Part shown: positions 47,516-58,639 of the stretch, in pieces
Layout of the letters: the number at the start of each line of letters is the position of its first letter
Position numbering within the stretch: position 1 is the stretch's first letter
Source: Piper betle
Taxonomy: Eukaryota > Streptophyta > Magnoliopsida > Piperales > Piperaceae
Assembly (NCBI GenBank): GCA_033002965.1
Contig: JAURVB010014878.1
Location: 48,743-112,742 of the forward strand
DNA: 64,000 nt
Direction: 5' to 3'
Notes under the pieces: generated by a model
What the model was told of the DNA's origin: nothing
The model's database searches: none
What the model saw: the letters and a program-made list of their open reading frames with translations, nothing else
Position numbers and translations under genes: made by a program

Positions 47516-47943
47516 TACGGACCTGGATATTTCAAACTCGCAACTGCGACCAACGATCCTAATCTGAACGAGAACATAAAATTATACATAAGTATAATTT
47601 TATTCGAATAGGAATGCATGCAGCTAAATATCTAATATATATATCATTTTCAAAAATATTAAATATTAAATTATCAACAAATCTAGTGAGATAATTAATT
47701 ATTCATGTGACATAATTATTTAAGTCCTACTTTACATTTTAAATTAATTATCTAAATCATAATTAACACTTAACAAATAATAAAGTAATTATTAATTCAT
47801 AAACAAGTATTTAATTATTATTATTAGTATATTTTCTTTTGAGATAATAAATTTTCGTACAATAATTAATTAGTTTAGTAACATTACCAATAACCCATTA
47901 AAATGATTATTTTTAAAGATTTATTACGAGTTCGTATTATTTT

Positions 47944-47968
47944 TTAACTCGAGTCGGTATCGAGTCAA
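47944..47968 (+). repeat. Hairpin module in gypsy LTR region
   Basis: TTAACTCGA-N7-TCGAGTCAA with one mismatch, followed by CCCATATTTACAAAACTGCC. The same tail as in the LARD LTRs and hAT copies. Confidence 0.7.
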
Positions 47969-47999
47969 CCCATATTTACAAAACTGCCACCCTTCTTCT

Positions 48000-48760
48000 T
48001 CTTCTTCCCGTCGCCATTCTTCTCTTCTCCAAAAACAGGTTCATCCTTCTCCTCCAACCCTTATCTTGGCACCCAATTGAACCACCATTTAAACATCCCA
48101 ACAAAGCATCAACAACAAGATAAAATCAGCAAGCGAGGAAGCCTCATGTGCGTGTTTTACAGCAGCGATCCAAGACGCCGTCCTGCACCAAACCAGGCAT
48201 GTTCCTCTTCTCCCAGCCTCAAGACCCCTCCTTTCTTGCACCTTGCTCCAATTCAGATGTTCCATGACCTCAGGCTGGCATCAAAACAGGAAAGATTGGC
48301 CACCTTTGGACGTTGCATGGAGTATGGTCGTTCTCCCCACTTCTGCACTTCGCCACCATGAATTCCGGCGAGAAGGTCGTCCGTTGTGGACTGTTCCGGC
48401 GGCCTGAACTGCTGTGAAGGAACCCATGATGCTGTCGACGAAGCACAACCGGTGTCTACCCCTCTGAACGTCCATTACAGCACCTATTGCAGCAGAACGT
48501 CGCCACTTCCATCACCCTTGCAACTCCGCCCATTCACCGCTGCAATTCCGCCACCCACCGGAAACCAGGGACATGGCGAGCCATCCCTTCGACCCAGCAA
48601 CCAGAGGGGTCGTCGGGGTGTGAGGGGAAGCCTTGCAAACTTGTTTACAGTTGCCCATCTCGCCAACAATTTGCACCCGTCGGCCATGGACGGGATTTCA
48701 GTTTTCCAGTTTAGTTTAGTTCTTTTCTTTCTTGTTGATTTGAGACTTTAGTTACATGAT
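48000..48760. other. GC-richer block in gypsy LTR, no supported gene
   Basis: Several overlapping frames on both strands, none with a recognisable domain. Pyrimidine-rich start (CTTCTTCTTCTTCCC). Confidence 0.4.
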
Positions 48761-49124
48761 TAACAAGCTTACTATCAATTAAAAGAATATGCATGCAAGA
48801 AAATTAAGAAGAGGGAGATAGGAAGGATACCCAAGCAAGGAAGAAACACCGGCAAGGAAGAGGAGAACTAGGCGGCTAAGGTGAGGAAGACGCCCCTACA
48901 CCCGTATGTGAAAAATGACGTCCTCTTTCAAATTTATAAAAATGAAAATGACGGCTAGGGTATGTGAAAACACCCCTAGACCCGTATTTCATTTAACCGG
49001 GTAAATAATAAAATGGGTAAATAATTAACCGGGTAAAGAATATAACACGTTCGGTCCTTCCCAAACCGCGTTCGGTCCTTCCCAAACAGCGTTCCACGTC
49101 CATTTTTTTTTCACGGTCTTTACA

Positions 49125-49134
49125 ATCTCCCCAA
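49125..49134 (-). other. Polypurine tract of the gypsy element
   Basis: On the minus strand TTGGGGAGAT directly precedes TGTAAAGACC. Confidence 0.75.
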
Positions 49135-49241
49135 CTTGGAAATATTTTGTCCCTGAAATATCATAACGGGCAACAGAACAATCATGATTAATTTTATTTA
49201 TTTCTTCGAGATCAGTTCATGCTACTACAAATATAAAACTC

Positions 49242-51420
49242 CTATGCCACAAACAGGCTAGGGTATTTCCTTGTCATTTCTTGTTCAGTCTCCCATGTAG
49301 CTTCCTCTGACCCCTGATTTTTCCACAATACTTTTACCAAAGGAATTTCCTTGTTCCTGAGTGTCTTTATTTCTCTTGCCAGGATGCGGATCGGCTTTTC
49401 CTCGTAGGTTAAATTTGATTGTAGCTCTAAGTCTTCAAAATTGGTGATGATATGATCTTCATCTCGTACATATTTCTTTAGCATTGACACATGGAAAACA
49501 TTGTGTACTCCCACTAGGCTTGGTGGTAATGCTAGTCTATATGCACAATTTCCAACTCGATCTAGGATTGGAAACGGTCCTATGAATCTTGGCTTCAACT
49601 TCCCTGATATTTTAAATCTGATCACCCCCTTCGTAGGAGATGTCTTTAGGTACACAAACTCCCCAACTTGGAACTCTAGGTCCTTCCTTCGAGTATCAGC
49701 ATAACTCTTTTGTCGATCCTGAGCTGCCTTAAGTCTTTGTTGAATGAGTTTCACCTTTTCAGTTGCTTCCCTCACCATCTCTGGCCTGACTATAACTGCC
49801 TCGGTAGACTCCAGCCAACACGATGGAGATCTGCAGGGCCTACCATATAAGGCTTCAAATGGTGCCATCCCTATACTGGCTTGGTAAGAGTTATTGTAGG
49901 TGAATTCAGCCAAAGCTAAGTGGTTCTCCTAGTCACCTCCCCAGTCAAGAATGCAAGCTCTTAACAAATCTTCCAAAGTTTGAATAGTCCTCTCACTCTG
50001 ACCATCAGTTTGGGGATGATATGATATACTCAACTTAATTTGAGTTCCCATGGCTTTTTGGAAAGCTTCCCAGAAATGTGAGGTGAATAGGGGATCGCGG
50101 TCGGAAACTATCTCCTTTGGAATCCCATGCAATTTGACAATATTGTCAACATATAATCCTGCCAGGTATTCCGCCGTTCATCATTGATTTCGTGGGGATG
50201 AAGTGAGCTACCTTAGTTAGTCGGTCCACAACTACCCATATGGAGTCATGCTTCTTCTGAGTCCTTGGGAGCTTTGCAATAAAATCGCATGTGACACACT
50301 CCCATTTCCAAGTTGGTATTTCTAAAGGTTGCAATAGTCCTCCAGGTAGTTGATGTTGGGCTTTGATCTGTTGGCAAGTCTGACACTTGGAGACAAAATC
50401 CACCACATCCCTCTTCATCCCAATCCACCAGTAGGTTCGCTTTAAATCCTGATACATTTTAGTAACTCCAGGGTGTATCGAGAACTTTGAGCGATGAGCC
50501 TCCTCCAAGATATTCCGCCTCAATGCATTATCCTTGGGTACACACAACCTTCCTCTAAATCTGATCACACTATTGGAATCAGCTACAATGTCAGGAATCT
50601 TGTCCAACATTTCATTCAGCTCCTCATCACCCATTTGTGCTAGCTTAACACGATCAACCAAATCATTGGAAACAACCAAATTTGCCAGTAAGCCTGTTAG
50701 TTGCTCCACTAGGTTGATAGCTACCACTTCTGCTGACATGGCCCAAAGTCTAGCTAGCTGCTAACTTTTGTCCACTTTGCCCTTCCGACTCAACGCGTCA
50801 GCTACCACATTTGCTTTCCCTGGATGGTATAAGATTTGGAAGTCGTAGTCCTTCAAATATTCTATCCACCGCCTCTGTCGAAGGTTAAGGTCATTCTGGG
50901 TGAAGATATACTTCAAACTCTGGTGGTCAGTGAAGACTTCGAACTGGGCTCCATACAAGTAGTGTCTCCAAATCTTCAGGGCAAAAACCACTGCTGCCAG
51001 TTCCAAGTCATGGGTTGCATAATTTTGCTCATGAATCTTCAATTGACGAGAGGCATAGGCCACCACCTTACCTTCTTGCATAAGGACGCATCCTAAACCC
51101 AACAGAGATGCATCACTGAAGACTACAAATCCTTCATTACCATTTGGTTGTGTCAAGACTGGTGCAGTTGTTAGACTCTTCTTTAGAGACTGGAAACTCT
51201 CCTCACACTTACTACTCCATTCAAACTTGACTCCCTTCCTTGTGAGTTTGGTCATCGGCGATGCTACTAAGGAAAAATCTTTAATGAATTTCCTGTAGTA
51301 ACCCGCTAAACCAAGGAAGCTTCTGATATCAGTGACTGACTTAGGTTGTGGCCAATCAATGACTGCTTTCACTTTTGATGGATCCACTGCAATTCCGACC
51401 TTGGAGATAATATGGCCGAA
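49242..51420 (-). pseudogene. Gypsy pol remnant: RT end, RNase H, integrase, chromodomain
   Basis: RT tail and RNase H at 50761-51420: [78 protein letters not shown] and [11 protein letters not shown]. Stop TAG. Integrase at 49929-50739: the H2C2 finger (HPGVTKMYQ.. CQTCQQIKAQH), CDFIAKLP and [15 protein letters not shown] with [12 protein letters not shown]. Then LAEFTYNNSYQASIGMAPFE, YGRPCRSP, and a chromodomain ending (LVKVLWKNQGSEEATWETE) at 49242-49913. There is a frameshift near 50170 and an in-frame TAG at about 49932 where relatives have tryptophan. It cannot make a full protein. Confidence 0.93.
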
Positions 51421-51779
51421 GAACTATTCGATTGTCAATACACAGCTGAAGTGATCCATCTTTCTTCTTCGGTTGCACCTGATGATTTGAAGAGGAGTTT
51501 GCCAGCTGGGTGCCGTCAAATTTGAGGGGAGTGTGTCAGACGATGATGGTTTCGGGCCATGCCTGATGTGTGAAGGGGAGTTGTGGGGTTTATCCCACAT
51601 CGGTCGTAGAGGTTATTGGTGACTTATATATTGGCTAATGGGAAAGCCTTATTCCTTGAGCTAGCTTTTGGATTAAGAGAGGCTCGTGACACTTATTGCA
51701 AGTTTCCTTTGGTTGTTTTTTGGGGCCCGAAGGGCCCAACAGTGGTTTTGGAGCTTGGGTGGGGGCCCAAATGGCCCAA
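51421..51779 (+). mobile_element. Copia LTR with preceding PPT (element 3' end)
   Basis: GCCAGCTGGGTGCCGTC..AAATTTGAGGGGAG is the typical 3' end of a plant copia internal region with PPT. A plus-strand LTR then starts TGTGTCAGACG (about 51532) and holds ATCCCACATCGG, TTATATATTGG and GAGCTAGCTTTTGGATT motifs, ending in a GGGCCC-rich stretch (GGGCCCAACA near 51741). The rest of the element is absent; it joins the gypsy remnant at about 51420. Confidence 0.7.
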
Positions 51780-52080
51780 TTAACGGTCTAACCCTCCTCG
51801 CTCGCGTAGGTTTGGACCATAATGCACATGCATTTCGTTAGGATACCATTATAATACATAATATTTAGCGCATGTAGACTTATTAACATAACAAAATTAC
51901 TTACACTAAATAAATAGAAAAAGCAACCAATACAAGGAAGAAAATAGAATTACATTAAAAATGCTCTAACCAATCACTAACTTCTATTCCCACGCCCAGA
52001 TGGACTGCACATAATCCCACGCCCGCTGCTTCCATGACGTCGTGCGCTGATCGGGAAGCTCAATTCCGTTGGGTTGGGTA
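51780..52080. repeat. SAUR downstream segment, copy II resumed, with CHCH-like scrap
   Basis: Matches 26960-27600 with a large deletion. The last 90 bases (minus strand 51990-52075) correspond to the start of the CHCH-like pseudogene (GAGCTTCCCGATCAGCGCAC..) and little else of it. Confidence 0.65.
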
Positions 52081-53840
52081 TCTGAATTTGGCTACTCCAA
52101 AAATTTTGGGAAAATATTATAAGTTTAGATATTTTCTATTACAAATAATCAAAAATTTTGATTTATATCCTATATTATGTCCGGATCTCTTATTTTTATT
52201 TCACATGTACCCAATTCATATATTTTAAGAATATTTGACTTCAAATATTTATTTTCTTAGCAAAAATACCCTTAATCTAATTTCAAGTTTTCTTAAACAT
52301 ATTTGTCTTGCATTTAATATGATGAATAATATTTTATTTTAAAAAAATTATTCATAATAAATATATTTTAGATAAAACAAATGTTTTAATTTTTAATAAA
52401 ATATGCCAATTTTAAATTCAAATTTCAAACACCCCAACAAATATATTTTTTAATTTTATATTTTATTTTAGATGATCCACAAATGAATTTATTTTTATGG
52501 TCTAAAATTCAATAAAAAACATTTTTACTTTTGAGCCCATCTATAATATAATTTTAGAGTCTATTTATCATATATTAGTCATTTATTTATTTATATATAT
52601 AAAGTTAGGAATAATTATAACTTTTATCCATTTTCTACTTTGGCATTAATAAAAAAATTTTATGGGTAATTTTGCCATTAAATGAAAAATGATCGGAATT
52701 TGGTCGTGATTGATATAAAAGTTGTAAGAATGGTTTTATTTGATATAATTTTGTCAATTTTGTTATTTTTGAAGAAAACTTTAAAATCTAATTATTTATG
52801 ATATTTTCCCAAAAATTTTCAAAAATTTTTAATCATTGTCATGTTTTTTTTTTCCAAATTTTACCCCCATTTGAGTCTACCAAGACTCCACTAATTACGT
52901 CGAGAGAGAGAAAAGGCAAACTACAAAAAACAAAAAGCTCAACTAACCTCATAATTAGAAAACCCATTGATATAACACGAAAAATACACTTATAGTTTAC
53001 TCTATGTTAATCAAGTCCATCTTGTATTATAAAATCTAATTGGGAGAATTACGAAAAATATACTTACAATCTCATTAACTCAACTACCCAGAAATCTAAT
53101 TGGCAGAATACGAAAAATACACTTACATTCTCGTTAACTCAACTCTAAGCCAATTCGGAGTAATTTCTATTAAATTTTTAATTATGAAAATAAATACTTG
53201 TATGAAATTAGTGTGCATTGATCTTTTGACACTTAAAATTGATAAATATATTATTTACATTGCTTAAAAATATTAATTTAACTAACATATAAGCAATATA
53301 ACATATTTTTATAATTCTTATAACTTGCCTCGAGGAGTCAATTGTAAATTTAGACACTATTGAGTCATCCATAGAGTTTGAGTTGGCAAAGCTATAGAGT
53401 GAAGTAACTCAAGGAGTTTTTGAAGTCATAAAAGAGTTTTTAAATAATAGAATTAAGGTTGGGGAAGAAGTGTCTTAATATAAAAAACGAACTTAGGTGA
53501 TGTGATAACAAGGAGATGGGTTTTTCAGGTATAATAATAGTAAGGAGCTGGGCTTTTGATGATAGGTGAAGGTAGGACAGGAAGTTTATTATTGTATTTC
53601 ATAAATGGGTTTCTAAATACAAGTCAAATGAGGTAATAGAGTGAAGGTGGGTTTTTCTAATGAAATAATGATGGAAAGATAAGTTTTTCATATGCGATGA
53701 AAGTAAAGAAAAAAATGAAGAAGGTAGGTTCTTGACATACTTGTTAAGTGGGTTTCTAAATTCGGACTTGAAGTGAGGTAATGATAAGAGATGAAGGTGC
53801 ATTTCTCATATATATGAGTTTTTTTACATCAACTTTTTAT
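52081..53840. other. AT-rich spacer with short tandem duplications
   Basis: A ~58-bp pair AATTGG(G/C)AGAAT..TACGAAAAAT..CTTAC..CTC.TTAACTCAACT is at about 53039-53150. A decayed ~147-bp pair (GTGGGTTTCTAAAT..GAGGTAAT..GAAGGTG) is at about 53600-53820. No gene. Confidence 0.5.
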
Positions 53841-54027
53841 ATATTTTCAAGTTATTTTTTACCGTTTTACTAAGTGAGTGCATTTCGTTCCAAGTGAGTT
53901 TATATTATCTTATGTCAAACGGAGCTGACTATTCTGTTTATTAGTACAATTGAGAAAAATCCTATACGGGACATACTTTGGGTGAAAAAATAAGGCATGG
54001 AAAAAAATTCCCCCTTCTAGTGAAAAC

Positions 54028-54823
54028 CATGGTTGCAAAATTCGGAATCGGAATCGGTCTGAATCGGACAGGAATCGGTTTAGTTGAATTAGCCCGAATC
54101 GGTCCAAATTGGTCATATATAATAATTTGACAACTAATAACATAAGTATATAAAAATTAGATATTGATGTCATTTTGATATTATTGTGTGTATTATATTT
54201 TATGATATTTTTTCATATTTTTTAGATTTTTTTTTGAATTATTTAGAGTTAGTTATTAATTTTGATTTGAATCGGACACAAGTAAAGTTTTAATTACAAG
54301 AATGCCACGACTATTAATTCTTTCCCCTTCACCTATTCTCTCCCGCATCCGCCCTCCTTCCCCGCCGTCGCCGTGCCCCCCCATCCCCCTGCAGATCCAC
54401 CCCGCCCTGCCCTACCCCACCCCGCCTAACCCCCCTCGCCCCACCCCCGCCTCCCTCGCAGCCCCCCATGCCACCCTCACGCCCCGCCCCTGCGCCCCCT
54501 CGCCCCGCCACTCCAGACCTCCTCCCCCCTCCCCCCCCCCGCCCCCCCTACCACCCACCCAACCTCCCCATCACCCAGTCGCCACCATCGCCGCTCGCCG
54601 TCACTGCCCCGTCCTCCCCCACCCCATCTATCGCTACCGTCCAGAATCGGCCGATTTGGGCCGATTCCAGAATTAGTTCAAATTGGTTGGAATCGGTTCG
54701 AATCGGCCGATTTACAGACCGATTCGGATGAAAACCGATTCAAGTGATTTTTGAATCAGAAATCCTCCGATCCGAGTGGAATCAGCCAGATTCTATTCGG
54801 AATCGCTGATTTTCACAACACCG
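54028..54823. mobile_element. Non-autonomous hAT-type element, copy 2
   Basis: The 8-bp target duplication GTGAAAAC (54020-54027 and 54824-54831) flanks a 796-bp element with ends CATGGTTGCAAAATTC and, reversed, CGGTGTTGTGAAAATC. It shares the GAATCGG subterminal repeats, AT-rich stretch and decayed hairpin module (54262-54286) with copy 1. Its core, however, is an extreme C-rich run (about 54330-54640) instead of the GC core of copy 1. No transposase. Proline-rich frames here are compositional. Confidence 0.85.
54262..54286 (+). repeat. Hairpin module in hAT copy 2, decayed
   Basis: TTGATTTGAATCGGACACAAGTAAA differs from copy 1 mostly by C-to-T and G-to-A changes. The tail GTTTTAATTACAAGAATGCC is well kept. 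Confidence 0.6.
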
Positions 54824-54831
54824 GTGAAAAC

Positions 54832-55030
54832 CACTTTCTGGTGTACACTATTGATGAGATGCCCCTCATCTTATCATCAAAGAGTCGGCAAAAGAAGATT
54901 TTAGATTGTTCGGTGATGGGCAGACTACGGGGCCATGTGATTTCCAACTCATGAATTACATTATATCATTCGTACAAAAACAAACTTCAGAAATAGCATC
55001 CTTGCTTGTGCTCTTAGCTGCCGGTTGCAT
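54832..55030 (+). pseudogene. SAUR-type remnant, second subfamily, copy 2
   Basis: Matches 13440-13667 (CACTTTCTGGTGTACACTATTGATG..ATGCCCCTCATC..AAAGAAGATTTTAGATTGTTC..) but has lost about 45 bases in two places, so the YTIDGERYEMPL frame is broken. The hAT insertion sits right at its upstream edge, matching position about 13440 of the undisturbed copy. Confidence 0.55.
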
Positions 55031-55498
55031 CTGATCCAGACCATGTTTTTAATACAAAAGCAAGACTTTTGAAAAACTTCCAGTCTTCCACGGTTCAGTT
55101 GCTAAGTTAGTTAGGTACATCATTTTTTTTGGAATAATAAATTTGAAGAGAATTTTGAACAATTTTGTCCTATTCTTCTTATGACGTTTATCTTCAACAT
55201 ACCAATGATGACAGAGAGAACCACTAGGGCGCCAAGTGTTATGTGACAAAACATAAATGAAAAAAGTGCACCGGCCGTTATCTAGTAATAAATTGAGTGA
55301 GTAGAGTATTGTTTGACTATTTTATCAATTAAAATATTTAAACATAATTATTTACGAGACGAAAATGAGTCTTTGGATTTTCATTTAATTGATAAAATAA
55401 AAAGAAGCAAGTATTAATTTAGATTTAAGATTTTCTCAATATGCAAAAACTATGCTAGAGATTTTGCTTGAACAAATAATCAACAAGATAATTATAAA

Positions 55499-58460
55499 GT
55501 TGACACACAATTATTTCTTTGCATGAGAATATAGATTTTTTATTGTATAATTACTCATTTTGATGTACTAATTAACTAAATTAAATCAAGTTAATCCCAT
55601 ATCTCCCTTTCCGTGTAAATCCTTCTTTCAATATACAATTTAACCTAGCCACATAAATATCCTACAACTCCTATCTAAACACTTATATTCAATTTAGGAT
55701 TATTTTTTATTGTTCCCTAATAGACTATGCATAATATATTTATTATTTAATTAATTATTTAACATAATTTCTCTCTTCGAAACCCCACTGTGTTTCAAAA
55801 ACTAATAAAATAAATAAAAAACATTGAGAATAATAAAGCATAACTCTCAAAAAATAATAATAATTTAAATTTCAACTAACACAAAATATCAACTATTTCT
55901 AATATAAATAAAATGTTCAATTAAAAATAAAGAAATTAAAATAAAGTGACAAGAGAACATGAATATATTCATAATGATTTTATAATAAAAGCAAATAAAA
56001 GAAGAGAAGAAAAACTTTTTTCACGTGATATTCGATGATGTAGAAGTTCTCCTTTTGATCTTCTTTGAATCTTCAATCTACTACTTGTTGATCTCCCTGA
56101 GACACCAAAAATCTCAAAAAACCTTCCAAAAAAAAAATCTATAAAAGCTGCTCACTTTCTACATTAAGGAGTACGATGCTGTATATAAAAATAAGAACCT
56201 TGAAGAAGTTAAAATTATTTATAAAGATAAACAAGAACTCCTACATTTTTTCTTCTCTTATCCAAATGCATGAATATCCATACATGTATTATCCATGTGC
56301 AATTTATCCCCGTGTGCAACATATGTCCATGTGTATGTATTTTCTATGTAATTCTAGCGGTCTTCATTTTTTTCCTTTTTATTCATATCTCGCTCCAATT
56401 TTCATGTCATCTTCTTGCACTCTTCAACGAGGTCAAACATATTCCATTAATATTTTCACAAAATAATTAAAGTTAATTAATTATAAACAAAATTAAAATC
56501 AATTAAACTAAAGAAAACCAATAAAAACATGACAAAAATAGATGAAAACTTTGGATCTAGATACCTATTATCAATATTTATGATACCTATTATTCTTAAA
56601 TATTTTAACTGAAAATCTTAAGCTTATGTTCCTTTTTTCTTAGCATACTGGTCGACTACTATGGCATTATGTTGGGATACAAGCATAATAACGAAGCATT
56701 TCTTTATAAGTTACAAACCTAGCATACATTGGCTTATTTACTAATCATAAGTTGAAAACTTAGCTGAGACTTAAATTATTTGTGAGTCATATTATGTTCG
56801 ATACAAATGAAAAATAATTTGAACCATCACCTAATGAGACGACCTTAGCATTTTGTTCAGAATCTCTAATAAATGGTAGTAAGCATCACAAAAAATACTC
56901 CACAATAAGAATTTTCCTTTTAGTAGAATTTATAAATACTTATTCACTTTCCCCTTGTATCACCAGTAAACACTTTCACAATCCCAAATTATAAGCTGAA
57001 TGCCCAAGTTACAATTACGAAGAAAGCTGAGCAAACTATCGCCGCAGCCGCATTCTATTGAAAGATAATTAGTTAAGGTAATTATCATTATATGAATCAA
57101 TACATTTTGTATTTTATATCCCAAATGGAACATCCTCTTTTAGAGGTCATGGAAGCAATAGTGCAGTTTTTATGAGTAACAAACTTATTAATTTATAATG
57201 TCAAATTTCCGACTTCGATCAAGAAAATCGTTATAGAAGAGGATTCTATTGAAATAGAAGAAGTTTGTAAACAATCACATGGTTTATGACTTTTGTGGTG
57301 TGTTTGTGTAAATATTTACAACTATACCTTCGGATTATGGTTTGTCAGATCTAATGCATGTCAGGCTGAAATTTTAATTGAAACTAAAAATGTAAATGTC
57401 CTTTGCGGATTGGGTTCATGCTTGGGATTATAATATCAGGTGGGGAGGTTCGTTAGACACCTGGATTGAAGATGATGTCTTTCATCGTTAGCCCTGCAAC
57501 ATTGGCCAAAGCAGAAGCTAAATAACTTTCAGGGTCCGTTTGGGGTGATAGAATAGGTAATAAAGAAAAATTTGTAAAACACGATCCTCACTTATTATTT
57601 TATTTCCTCATATTTTTTATAGAAAAATAATTACGAAAAAAATTCCCACCACAATAAAAGACTGATTCCTTTTAACATATTTCTTGCAACCAAACAAACA
57701 CAAATGTAAGAAAAGAAATTCTCTTTCTTTCTCACAATCCAAACATCAGGTGGGGTGGTTCGTTAGATACCTGGATTGACCATGATGTCTTTCATCTCCT
57801 CAACTTCATTTCAGAAAAGCACAGAAACACAAATGCTCTTGTGGCCCTGATCACCATTAGTCCAATTTTTTTAAAAATTTCTTTCAAGTCAGCATGCCTC
57901 GTAATTATTAGGCAAGAACAAAATGGGCACCAAGACTAACGCTTGTGATGCTAACAGCACATTTCTATAGATTTAAACAACCATGCAACAATGGATCCCC
58001 GATCATAGGAGAGCAACGATTCATTTCTATATTTTTTGTACAAATTATTATGATTAAATTAAGCTCAACTCATGCACAAAAACAGCAATGAAATGTTTTT
58101 GGAGGGGCTAGCCATTCTTAACTCTGGTCCAAATTGAAATAAACTTCCCTTCCCCCCAAAACATTGAAAGTCGAAACTTCATCCAAAGTAAATAAATATC
58201 AGTCAACCAATGGCAGCATAATGTAAATAAATATCAGTCAACAATCATAACATACTAAATTAACCACATACACCACTGCAAGCGCCAAACAGAAGACTGA
58301 CAAAGTTATTCATGCCACACAGGAAAGACGAATGACGGACGGAAAGTATCACATTCCACATTCTGATTTCTAATTCTACTCACTCAATCTAACATAAATC
58401 AAAACAAAAAAAAACATTACAAATATGAAGCAACCACAAACAGTTCCAACAAAGACTCTA
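55499..58460 (-). repeat. Large inverted duplication, right arm
   Basis: Reverse complement of 38225-40597 plus insertions. One extra stretch (57489-57744) contains CAGGGTCCGTTTGGGG, typical of hAT MITE ends. It lies between two direct copies of ATCAGGTGGGG(A/T)GGTTCG..GATGATGTCTTTCATC (57435-57488 and 57745-57797). Confidence 0.8.
58183..58250. repeat. Short tandem duplication
   Basis: GTAAATAAATATCAGTCAAC twice, about 38 bases apart. Confidence 0.75.
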
Positions 58461-58513
58461 AAAATTAGAGAGAAAAAAAAGAGAACAGAATGTGTTACAA
58501 AGTATCAGAAAAC

Positions 58514-58581
58514 CTTGAGAGGTAGGACAGCTTCAAGCTGCCATAGACAAGGCCAACGGTGAACATGGAAGCACGAGCAAC
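58514..58581 (-). pseudogene. ATP synthase subunit e-like exon 2
   Basis: On the minus strand, after ATCGCAG (acceptor), 68 bases read VARASMFTVGLVYGSLKLSY-LSR up to AG|GTTTTC (donor). This fits the single membrane-spanning, GxxxG-like segment of plant ATP synthase subunit e (..VYGSLKL..). The phase joins exon 1 at 38127-38176 (..LAL | VARAS..) without a gap. The frame is undamaged here. No exon 1 is found upstream on this strand within the adjoining 60 bases, where the LAZ1-like relic begins. Family assigned from recollection of the plant sequence. Confidence 0.6.
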
Positions 58582-58639
58582 CTGCGATCCCACAAAAATA
58601 TACAGAACACATCACAACCAAAACCACAAAAAAGTTGAG

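Larger units (their letters stand above)
46284..49124 (-). repeat. Putative 3' LTR of the gypsy element
   Basis: The right edge is well set by the PPT and TGTAAAGACC (minus strand). The left edge is inferred from the break in SAUR-flank homology and a TGCGGAGGC start. It contains two tandem arrays and a GC-rich block (48000-48720). It also carries the hairpin module in antisense to the element. No second LTR is available for comparison. Confidence 0.5.
46282..51420 (-). mobile_element. Truncated chromodomain gypsy retrotransposon
   Basis: A minus-strand Ty3/gypsy element. From right to left: the end of RT, RNase H, integrase, chromodomain, a purine tract (TTGGGGAGAT), and an LTR starting TGTAAAGACCG at 49124. 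The LTR probably extends to the junction at 46281/46282. The element lacks gag, protease, most of RT and the 5' LTR: its right end is cut at about 51420 by copia-type DNA. Chromodomain plus pol order assign it to the chromovirus lineage, most like Tekay/Del. Confidence 0.85.
53841..55600 (+). repeat. Repeat module shared with 13275-14270
   Basis: Direct copy of the 13.3 kb module, interrupted by hAT copy 2. The last 100 bases are also the inner end of the inverted duplication. Confidence 0.75.

Noticed and set aside
48077..48751. Frames of 64-121 codons in the gypsy LTR region
   Set aside because: Overlapping on both strands with no recognised domain, lying inside repeat DNA.
54302..54731. 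Proline-rich frames in hAT copy 2
   Set aside because: Encoded by a C-rich low-complexity run inside a non-autonomous element.
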